From RBC101 sp052387735 (lineage in GTDB: Bacteria; Gemmatimonadota; Gemmatimonadetes; Gemmatimonadales; Gemmatimonadaceae), in contig JBQTIW010000203.1 in NCBI GenBank assembly GCA_052387735.1, positions 1-16,104 on the forward strand: a stretch of DNA of 16,104 bases, given 5' to 3'. Every line of letters starts with the position of its first letter. The first letter of the stretch is position 1. Shown piece after piece: positions 1 through 5,114 of the stretch. The notes below the pieces were generated by a model, which was not told the origin of the DNA, made no database searches, and saw only the letters and a list, made by a program, of their open reading frames with translations. Position numbers and translations under genes: made by a program.

Positions 1-330
1 TCCGACCGACAGCGTCGGTGGCGAATCGCGCCTGGCTACTTCCGCGATCAGGTACAATAGGGAGAGCGACAAGCCAGCGTTCTCAGGCGAGCCATGCCCA
101 GGTCGCGCAAGGCCGTGGGCAAACTCATTCCGCAGGTTAGGACCGGTCTGAGAGTTGAGGACAGAATCGAGGTGTTCCCAGAGATCGGCGCCGAGAATTC
201 CTTGACCGAGCGGCCGTCGGGGAGCGTCTTTCGCATGAGCGATCCGAGTGGCGCGTCGTCCGTACGCGATGTCTTCGACCGGGTGGTCCCGCGCTGAAGC
301 TTCCACGCACTGCTCACTCAGGGTGCTCAA
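1..330 (-). CDS. DUF4209/HEPN-like protein fragment, runs off the window edge
   Basis: The minus strand is open for 110 codons from position 330 to the window edge. The translation looks like real protein: a helical stretch, then a tract reading LWEHLDSVLN, GPNLRNEFAHGLA and LSLLYLIAEVARR. The motif RNEFAH (residues 67-72) fits the R-x4-H signature of HEPN nucleases and resembles the conserved NLRNxxAHGL segment near the C-terminus of DUF4209-type proteins. A TTG at 330-328 overlaps the ankyrin gene's TGA as TTGA, preceded by AGGGAG four bases upstream, so coupled translation is possible; a GTG at 306 is an alternative start. DUF4209 proteins are usually much longer and carry this motif near the end, so this could instead be the 3' remnant of a truncated gene. 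The frame is seen directly, the family is a motif-level guess, and an RNase function is not shown. Confidence 0.55.
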   Translation of the reverse strand, partial: MSTLSEQCVEASARDHPVEDIAYGRRATRIAHAKDAPRRPLGQGILGADLWEHLDSVLNSQTGPNLRNEFAHGLARPGHGSPENAGLSLSLLYLIAEVARRDSPPTLSVG

Positions 331-1910
331 CGCGCTCCCTGCTCCCGCTCCCGTTCCTCGTCCTCCAGCCACCGGGCCATCGTCTCGTCATGCTTGCCGT
401 AACGCGCCCAACCCTGTGCGTTACTGTCCCACCGGTAGTCCTTGATGGTCATGTCGATGCCACGGTCGATGAGGAATCGCATCGACTCGTAGGGGTTCGG
501 CAAGAAGACCAGGTGGTGCAGGATGCTCGCCGGCTCATGGGAGTTCCAGTTGGTGTTGATGTCCGCGCCGTGCCCGAGCAGGAAGTCCGCCACGTCGAAG
601 TGGCGGTTGATGACGGCAAAGGCGAGCGCCACGTCGAGCACCTGCTGCGCCGCGGGCGTATTCCACGCGAGGTGGCTGCGCGCGTCCGGGTCGTTGTAAG
701 GATAATGATCGGCGAGATTGCGGACGACGCCGGCGCTGTCGAACCACTGCTTCACCCGCGCAAGGTTACCCATGCCTGCCGCATGCGGCAGGTCGTCCGG
801 CACCGGCCAGAGACGGGTGAGCAATGGAAGCAGGTGCGTGTTCGCGTACATGAATGCCCACTCGATGGCTTTCGACGGGGGCGGCGGTTGGCGCCGCAGG
901 ATTGCGGGATCGAGGTCGAGAAGGGCGGAGATGAATTCCTCTCCATCGGTCGAATAAGCCGCCGTCTCAATGAGCCCATTCTGAAAACCGATCCAGGCGT
1001 CACCCAACAGCCACGGCTCGCGCTGTAGACCGCCGACGAACGCCGTCACATCCCGGTCGTGGGCCGTGCGTCTGACCTGCTCCATGACGAACACTTTCCA
1101 CAGTCCGAGCTCTGCGACATTCGCAAAGTCCGATTTCTCGAAAGCCTTGATGAAAGAGACGCGGTCGGTGCTTCCGTCGATGTGCGTGCCGAGCTCGGGA
1201 TCGAGTGCGATCGATCGTTCCAGCAGAAGTGACCCGACGGCCTCGTGCTCGAAGCGACAGGCGCCGACGAAGGCTTCATTGACGGTCTCGAGATCGCTCC
1301 CGTTCTCATTGAGAGCGGCGCGAACGTCGTCGCTACGCCCAAGCGCCGCAACGAACTTCAGCGTGCGCGGCAGCAGGCCTTTGCGGTGAAACAGCTCGAG
1401 CAGCCCCCTGGCGCGGGATTGGAGAAGGCCCTCGCAGACCGACGGCAGCACGACTGCGCCGGCGTCGATCAATAGCTCTGCGCATGCGCCGCGGGTGAAC
1501 CACCGTTCCCTCTGCTCGTCGCCGGCGTCGCCATAGGCGCCCGTGGCCATTCCGAGCAATCCGACGTCGTCGTCTTTCCAGGACAGCAACGCCGGGTATT
1601 CAGCCAGCAGTTGCTTCAAGCGTTCGACGTCGTTGTCATGAATGACGGGTCGAGCCTGCGTCAGGGCCCACTCGAGCCCTTTGCCGAGGCGTCTGCTGAC
1701 GTCAGCGATGAGGTCCTGCCAGCCCGCGTAGCCGTACTCACGCGCGATCACGAATTGCGCGTTGCGCTGCGTCAGGGGCAGGTCGGCATTTGGCAGATGC
1801 ACCCGCGCACGTGCGATGGCATCGGCGTCACCCGCGGCGATGTCGCGCGCGAGTTTCTTTGCCTGCTTACGGAGGGACTCGAGAGACGGGCGAGCAGGGA
1901 GCGACTTCAT
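327..1910 (-). CDS. Ankyrin-repeat domain protein
   Basis: This 527-residue protein starts at an ATG with an excellent ribosome-binding site (AAAGGAGGT, six bases upstream). The N-terminus (PSLESLRKQAKKLAR, then QFVIAREYGYAGWQDL at about 53-68) is a signature shared by a family of bacterial ankyrin proteins that begin with SLExLKKQAK. Ankyrin-like helix pairs follow, clearest near the C-terminus: DVALAFAVINRHFDVADFLL followed by GHGADINTNWN, then ESMRFLIDRGIDMTIKD (about 425-495). The middle is degenerate repeat material. There is no signal peptide or transmembrane segment, so the protein is probably cytosolic. Ankyrin repeats bind other proteins, but no partner is evident. The acidic/basic tail (DEEREREQGAR) ends at a TGA that overlaps the next minus-strand reading frame. 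Family assignment is strong and cellular role unknown. Confidence 0.9.
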   Translation of the reverse strand: MKSLPARPSLESLRKQAKKLARDIAAGDADAIARARVHLPNADLPLTQRNAQFVIAREYGYAGWQDLIADVSRRLGKGLEWALTQARPVIHDNDVERLKQLLAEYPALLSWKDDDVGLLGMATGAYGDAGDEQRERWFTRGACAELLIDAGAVVLPSVCEGLLQSRARGLLELFHRKGLLPRTLKFVAALGRSDDVRAALNENGSDLETVNEAFVGACRFEHEAVGSLLLERSIALDPELGTHIDGSTDRVSFIKAFEKSDFANVAELGLWKVFVMEQVRRTAHDRDVTAFVGGLQREPWLLGDAWIGFQNGLIETAAYSTDGEEFISALLDLDPAILRRQPPPPSKAIEWAFMYANTHLLPLLTRLWPVPDDLPHAAGMGNLARVKQWFDSAGVVRNLADHYPYNDPDARSHLAWNTPAAQQVLDVALAFAVINRHFDVADFLLGHGADINTNWNSHEPASILHHLVFLPNPYESMRFLIDRGIDMTIKDYRWDSNAQGWARYGKHDETMARWLEDEEREREQGAR

Positions 1911-2018
1911 TGCGACCTCCTTTCAGAAATCGCCTGTACCCCGCTGAAGCCAGGCTGAAAGAAGGTGCGAATGCACGCAACCCAGACCAAATCAGGTGGG
2001 AATGTTCCCTTGCCGCGG

Positions 2019-2069
2019 GTTGGTGGCGCCCTGTCAGCGCGCTGCCAACAGTATCAAGGGACGTCCCTT
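2019..2069. repeat. REP-like element: 11-bp hairpin followed by a 14-bp perfect palindrome
   Basis: Positions 2019-2029 (GTTGGTGGCGC) pair with 2039-2049 (GCGCTGCCAAC) across a 9-nt loop, giving 11 pairs of which two are wobble. Seven bases later comes a perfect palindrome, AAGGGACGTCCCTT (2056-2069). Related text (GGGAATGTTCCCTTG) flanks the hairpin at 1998-2012. The structure lies inside the IS5 remnant, just after transposase homology ends. Hairpin plus short conserved palindrome resembles REP/BIME-type extragenic elements. There is no T-tract, so a standard terminator is unlikely. Only one copy is visible in this window. Confidence 0.5.
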
Positions 2070-2079
2070 CGATGTCAAC

Positions 2080-2251
2080 CAGCCCGATCGGCTGACGGCC
2101 ATTCCCCGCCTTGGGGTAGTGCGGCGCAATCAGGGCCTGCAGCCGGCCCCACGGGATTACGGCATCCATCTCCGCGAGGAACCGCTCCCGCCGGGTGATC
2201 CTGCCCTTGCTGCTCCGGGCCAACGAGGCGAACGTCCGCTGGTCACCCCAT
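2080..2251 (-). pseudogene. IS5-family transposase, N-terminal fragment with frameshift
   Basis: The minus strand reads DQRTFASLARSSKGRITRRE, continues with FLAEMDAVIPW, and ends in ALIAPHYPKAGNGRQPIGL. This is the conserved N-terminus of IS5-type DDE transposases, where TRRERFLAEMD and PHYPKAGNGRRP are typical. The natural start appears to be the ATG at 2251, preceded by AGGAG five bases upstream. One extra G in ATGGGGTGACC throws the frame into an immediate stop; removing it restores M-G-D-Q-R-T-F-A-S-L-A. Homology ends after about 50 residues and the catalytic DDE core is absent. The gene is dead both by frameshift and by truncation. Confidence 0.8.
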
Positions 2252-2273
2252 ACCCGCTCCTGAGAAGGGAGAG

Positions 2274-2287
2274 TTGCCGTACGGCAA
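2274..2287. repeat. 14-bp perfect palindrome TTGCCGTACGGCAA
   Basis: TTGCCGTACGGCAA is a perfect inverted repeat with no spacer, 35 bases beyond the stop codon of the HTH antitoxin gene and 23 bases upstream of the decayed transposase start. It sits where the missing IS5 inverted repeat would be expected but does not match IS5 ends. It could be a dimeric regulator's binding site or a scar from rearrangement. Nothing in the sequence decides between these. Confidence 0.45.
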
Positions 2288-2322
2288 ACCTAACGAGTCT
2301 CACCGACGGCTGCAACATTCAC

Positions 2323-2772
2323 TTAGGCAGAACTTCCCTGGCGATGGAGACGGTACTGTTTCGCCGGGACCGCACGCTTCGCGGGTTTGCTTTGGTTGCC
2401 CTGCGCCACTCCCGAGGTCGCGCTCGGCGCCATGTACTGCAGCAGCGTGGCGGGTGAGTCTCGAACGATTTGAAGAAGCCTCGAGCTCGCGCCATCGGGC
2501 TCGCGCTGCCCCTGCTCCCAAGCTCGCACCGTCGCCGGTTTCACGTTGAGCGCGGACGCGAAAACCGCCTGAGAGAAGTTGTAGGACTTCCGAACCCGGA
2601 TGATCTCCTCTTTCGAGAACCGCGGAGCAGCTTCCGCGCTCGACTGACGAACCGTGATCGCGTGCCTGGACGTTCGGACGTTCCGGAGCTCGCCCCGCTC
2701 ATGAGCAAGCATCTCTTTCGCGGCCTGGACCAAGTCAGATCCAAACCGGTTGGTACTCTTTCGCTTCGCCAT
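2323..2772 (-). CDS. higA: HigA2/NadS-type antitoxin, XRE-family HTH regulator
   Basis: This 149-residue protein starts at an ATG preceded by GGGGAGAGAC, a good ribosome-binding site. Residues about 52-105 form an XRE helix-turn-helix: FSKEEIIRVRKSYNFSQAVF, then ALNVKPATVRAWEQGQREP, the arrangement found in HigA2 and NadS antitoxins. The N-terminal 45 residues are probably the helical toxin-binding and oligomerisation segment. A basic, low-complexity tail (about 115-149) extends past the normal end of the family, which is usually near 100 residues. The gene follows the toxin gene on the same strand after 57 bases, in the higBA order. Antitoxins of this type neutralise the toxin and repress the shared promoter. 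The 3' end borders the decayed IS5 element, so the odd tail could come from readthrough into formerly foreign sequence (inference). Confidence 0.85.
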   Translation of the reverse strand: MAKRKSTNRFGSDLVQAAKEMLAHERGELRNVRTSRHAITVRQSSAEAAPRFSKEEIIRVRKSYNFSQAVFASALNVKPATVRAWEQGQREPDGASSRLLQIVRDSPATLLQYMAPSATSGVAQGNQSKPAKRAVPAKQYRLHRQGSSA

Positions 2773-2829
2773 GTCTCTCCCCTGTGGTCGTCGACTTGCA
2801 GCCTCCGGAGGATCCCCCCTGCGGAGTTC

Positions 2830-3171
2830 TTACCGAATCAGTTTCAGCTCCTGCGACACTGCTCTCAACTCCCCCTTCTCCGAGGCCGTCAATGAGTCCT
2901 TCTCGTTCTTCCGATAGACGCTGAGCAGATAGATCCGTTCTTTCGCGGCGCGGTAGTAGTAGATCACTCGGAACCCGCCCCGCTTGCCCGCGTCATCCGT
3001 CCCGAGTCGAACCTTCCGAAACCCACCGGTCCATACGATGAGCGAGCCCGCTTCCGGGTTCGCGACGAGCGACAGCTCCAGCTCCCGTCGCTGGTTCTCA
3101 CTCAGTCGCGCGCCTTTCGCCTGACGCTCGAACATGGGCAGATAGACGAACTCCAGCCATTTGCTCTCCAC
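2830..3171 (-). CDS. higB: HigB2-type RelE-superfamily mRNA interferase toxin
   Basis: This 113-residue protein starts at GTG (3171) with GAGG seven bases upstream. It aligns along its length with the Vibrio HigB2 type: an N-terminal VYLPMFERQA helix, helix-forming SENQRRELELSL, then the core VWTGGFRKVRLG, GKRGGFRVIYYY, ERIYLLSVYRKNEKDSLT. The hallmark GG-RK--LG...GKRGG-R-IYYY and YxKNE motifs are intact, so the toxin is probably active. Relatives enter the ribosome and cut mRNA during translation. It is the first gene of a higBA operon transcribed from the AT-rich promoter at 3211-3239. No frameshift or missing core residue is visible. Confidence 0.88.
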   Translation of the reverse strand: MESKWLEFVYLPMFERQAKGARLSENQRRELELSLVANPEAGSLIVWTGGFRKVRLGTDDAGKRGGFRVIYYYRAAKERIYLLSVYRKNEKDSLTASEKGELRAVSQELKLIR

Positions 3172-3190
3172 TCCTGAACCTCACGGGATG

Positions 3191-3218
3191 TTGCCTGTAT
3201 ACTGCGAGGTATTATAAT
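3191..3218 (+). promoter_or_regulatory. Divergent promoter toward the DUF4238 gene
   Basis: On the plus strand TTGCCT (3191-3196) and TATAAT (3213-3218) are 16 bases apart, sharing the palindrome used by the minus-strand promoter. Because the -10 lies in a perfect palindrome, both strands carry TATAAT. The first plus-strand start codon downstream with a ribosome-binding site is the ATG at 3280. The -35 is weaker than that of the opposite promoter, so use in vivo is uncertain. Confidence 0.45.
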
Positions 3219-3232
3219 ACCGTGTATTATAC
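3196..3232. promoter_or_regulatory. Palindromic operator array for HigA-type autorepression
   Basis: GGTATTATAATACC (3208-3221) is a perfect 14-bp palindrome. It is flanked by two related sites, TGTATACTG (3196-3204, with a GTATAC core) and GTATTATAC (3224-3232). The GTAT/ATAC half-sites recur at about 10-16 bp spacing and cover the toxin promoter. HigA antitoxins bind such palindromes as dimers. The sites are seen directly; binding by this antitoxin is inferred. Confidence 0.65.
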
Positions 3233-3239
3233 TATTCAA
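3211..3239 (-). promoter_or_regulatory. Sigma-70-type promoter of the higBA operon
   Basis: On the minus strand TTGAAT (3239-3234) and a perfect TATAAT (3216-3211) are separated by exactly 17 bases. Transcription would start near 3204, leaving a leader of about 33 nt before the toxin GTG. The block is strikingly AT-rich in a GC-rich region. The -10 box lies inside the palindrome at 3208-3221, so repressor binding there would block transcription. Confidence 0.75.
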
Positions 3240-3279
3240 CCTCTGCAGGGGTCCAGAGACGCGGCGCGAGGGAGCAGCA

Positions 3280-4064
3280 ATGACGAGACACGCAGCTACC
3301 GCATCGACACAACACCACGTCCCGAGGTTTCTCCTCCGAGGCGTGAGTCCTGGTCCGAAAAAACAGGTCTGGTGCTTCAACAAAGCGACGGAGAATGTGA
3401 TCCATACCGCGATTCCAACGTCGCGGGCCGGCGCAATTTCTTCGAGCTCGCGGTCTCGCAGGGAACGGTGACCCTCGAGATGTCGCTGTCCGAGCTCGAA
3501 TCTGACACTGCACAGATCGAACGCATTCGGTCCGACCAACATCTCCGCGGACTCTCCGACGCCGATCGGTACTATCTCGCTCTCTTCACGGCCATTCAGT
3601 CAGCTCGCACGGAAGCTGAACGTCAGAAGCTTCGAGACTTCCAGACCAAGTTTGCCGCGTGGGACGCTCGAATGTCACGACAGTTCGGGGTGGAACACTC
3701 ATCGCGGGGATTCGATTGCCGAGGAGGAGCATCACGAGTTCTTCCTTCACCTGTGACGTTCGAGCTGGTGGGCGCGATCGTAAACCCGACGCTGCCGCTC
3801 CCCGACGGCGATCGCGTCGTGCAGATACGGAACTGGGACGTGAAGGCCAACGATGCAGAGCTGTGCGCTCCGAACGACTTCCTTCTCTGGCGCGGCGCGC
3901 TTCTACGCCCTGCTGACGGAGGGCGGACAGATCTTCATGCCCCACGGGAAGAGACGTGCTTCGCCCATCGGTTCGCGATGCTGCGGGATCGATTCGGGAC
4001 GTCGTGGATGTTGCGCCATGAGCGCCCGCCGGCGGAGCACCTGACCGAGGACGAGGGCCACTGA
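3280..4064 (+). pseudogene. DUF4238-family gene, disrupted by frameshifts
   Basis: The gene begins at an ATG with GAGGGAG seven bases upstream. The N-terminus (TQHHVPRFLLRGVS, then KKQVWCFNKATENVIHTAIP) matches the DUF4238 start, where QHYVPRFxLRxF is characteristic. Near 3417 the protein-like reading jumps to another frame: NVAGRRNFFEL, SLSELESDTAQIERI, LSDADRYYLALFTAIQSART, all typical of the DUF4238 middle. Around 3705-3757 a third stretch (SIAEEEHHEFFLHL) again lies in the other frame. The reading then returns with VTFELVGAIVNPTL, and a further switch near 3890-3950 is suggested by FYALLTEGGQIFMPHGK. At least one and probably four indels are present. A single-frame ORF spanning 3222-4064 exists, but its first 65 residues are out of frame with the family. 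DUF4238 proteins have no established function. Sequencing error could explain some shifts, but not easily all. Confidence 0.7.
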
Positions 4065-4142
4065 TGGCTACCTTGCGGTCGTGACTCGCCGCGGGGTGGG
4101 CGAGGCCGTCGACGCCAACCAAGGCCGCTACCTGCCCTTCGC

Positions 4143-4586
4143 TCAGCTACCCAGCGAGCGGATATCCTCAATGTCCCTGGGCCGCCCACTGGCTCGCTTG
4201 TTCCTCAGGAACTCCTCGCGCCCTATGAACAATACCGGAACCTCGAACAAGGTCCCGGCCACGCGGCCAGTCCATGCCTCGTCGAACTCGACGCCACTGA
4301 TCGAGGTCATGAGATCTATCCGGTACGGCGGAAGACCGAACTGCAGCACTTGATCGACCCGTACGAAGTCTGACTCATGAATGCCCAGCGTTTCCATGGG
4401 CGCCCCGAATTCCGCGAGCGCGCGCCACACCGCAGCGGCGTTCATCGCGGTTGGTTCCACCCACAGATCAAGGTCCCCCGTGACCCGCGGCACTCCGAGC
4501 GCCGCGAGCGCATGCGCGCCCACCACGAGGAATCGGGCGCCGTTGTGATTGAGCGCCGCGAGCAGGTCGCGGAAGTCGGCGATCAC
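4143..4586 (-). CDS. MNT-type nucleotidyltransferase (DUF6036/AbiEii-like)
   Basis: This 147-residue protein carries a minimal nucleotidyltransferase fold: FLVVGAHALAALGVPRVTGD (about 19-38) followed by LDLWVEP. It fits the family pattern VGGxAxxxHGxxRxTxDxD, with D38 and D40 as the metal-binding pair. The usual GS of other nucleotidyltransferases is GA here, as is common in this subgroup. The C-terminus (VPVLFIGREEFLRNKRASGRPRD) is the conserved LxxxKxAxGRxKD segment of DUF6036/AbiEii-like enzymes. It starts at a GTG whose first bases form a GTGA overlap with the stop of the small upstream gene, indicating coupled translation. Relatives are toxins, such as MenT and AbiEii, that add nucleotides to tRNA or other targets, or are uncharacterised. 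No HEPN partner is adjacent, so a HEPN-MNT pair is not supported. Confidence 0.85.
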   Translation of the reverse strand: MIADFRDLLAALNHNGARFLVVGAHALAALGVPRVTGDLDLWVEPTAMNAAAVWRALAEFGAPMETLGIHESDFVRVDQVLQFGLPPYRIDLMTSISGVEFDEAWTGRVAGTLFEVPVLFIGREEFLRNKRASGRPRDIEDIRSLGS

Positions 4587-4783
4587 GTGCTGCCAGCGTG
4601 ATCCCTGAGCGTAGCGATGACGACTGGCATGGTTGCACGCGTATAGGATGGCAGGGACCTGCCGGCCAAGCGCCAGACTTCCAGTGTCAGCTCCGTAACG
4701 GCCGCCACGCGTTCGTCCGGCGTGCCACCCATGCGCGCGTCACCCGCCTCGTCGCTGCGCAGAGGAACGATGCGCGCGGTCAT
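4583..4783 (-). CDS. Small conserved partner of the nucleotidyltransferase
   Basis: This 66-residue protein starts at ATG 4783, with AGAGG four bases upstream. The reading frame extends further upstream, but the preceding residues are proline/arginine-rich and look non-coding. It reads MTARIVPLRSDEAGDARMGG, then TPDERVAAVTELTLEVWRLAG, RSLPSYTRATMPVVIATLRD. From memory, the TPxERxxxVxxLTxxxWxLxGxxLPxYxRxxxPV pattern belongs to short proteins encoded directly before DUF6036-type nucleotidyltransferases. Its TGA overlaps the enzyme's GTG by four bases. Size, order and coupling suggest an antitoxin or regulatory subunit, but no function is established. No DNA-binding motif is visible. An ATG at 4804 is a weaker alternative start without a clear ribosome-binding site. 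Confidence 0.75.
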   Translation of the reverse strand: MTARIVPLRSDEAGDARMGGTPDERVAAVTELTLEVWRLAGRSLPSYTRATMPVVIATLRDHAGST

Positions 4784-5114
4784 CCGGCCTCTGTCGCTGG
4801 GCATGCCGAAATCTAGCGCCGCGGCCGCGTATCGTCTCGTCCTCGAGAACGAGCTCCGTGACTGAGGAGGCGGCGGAATCGAAGGCTCGGCACCGTCTCC
4901 GCGGCCCAGTGGTGCGCGACCCATCGGCCGTCGCCGATGCTCGCGAACACCAGGGGGCGTGACGCGGTTTCCCAAGTTTGCGGGGGCGAGGCGGGCGGAC
5001 TGGCGTAACGGGCGAGAGGTGCGAGACTGGACAGGGGTCTGTCGTCGAAGGGTGGCAAACGGCGATGGGCCCGTCACCGCAACCACGACGCCTTCCCCTG
5101 CCGAGCAACGAACG
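4784..5114. other. 331-bp gap without a confident gene, possible decayed minus-strand ORF
   Basis: No intact gene is supported here. On the minus strand, 5058-4813 has a TTG-initiated 81-codon frame containing TWETASRPLVFASIGDGRWV and AHHWAAETVPSLRF, which looks protein-like. A neighbouring frame continues with FDSAASSVTELVLEDETIRG, as if a small gene had been frameshifted near 4880. I do not recognise a family, and the rest of the frame (SHGARSRGRDDTRPRR) is typical of shadow translation. No promoter, terminator or RNA gene is evident. The stretch separates the sulfatase gene's end from the small-protein/nucleotidyltransferase pair. Confidence 0.3.

Larger units (their letters stand above)
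1961..2251 (-). mobile_element. Internally deleted IS5-family insertion sequence remnant
   Basis: Two pieces of an IS5-type element survive. At 1962-1973 the plus strand reads GAAGGTGCGAAT, matching the E. coli IS5 terminal inverted repeat (GGAAGGTGCGAAT...) as I remember it, at the end where the 3' end of the transposase should lie. At 2080-2251 the minus strand encodes only the N-terminus of an IS5 transposase. Most of the usual 1.2-kb element is missing between them. The matching inverted repeat expected about 50 bp beyond the transposase start is not recognisable. The remnant lies between the ankyrin gene and a toxin-antitoxin pair, as expected for a region with past insertions. It cannot transpose by itself. 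Confidence 0.7.

Noticed and set aside
6..18. CCGAC-AGC-GTCGG hairpin as a terminator.
   Set aside because: The stem is only five base pairs, no T-tract follows on either strand, and it lies inside an open protein-like minus-strand frame.
3222..3414. The first 65 residues of the 280-codon plus-strand ORF as a real N-terminus.
   Set aside because: DUF4238 N-terminal motifs lie in a different frame beginning at ATG 3280 with a good ribosome-binding site, and this ORF starts inside the promoter/operator region.
4770..4793. CAGAGG/CCTCTG pairing that could hide the ribosome-binding site of the small protein gene.
   Set aside because: Six base pairs across a loop of about 12 bases or more in GC-rich coding DNA are expected by chance; there is no supporting second structure or ligand-binding motif.
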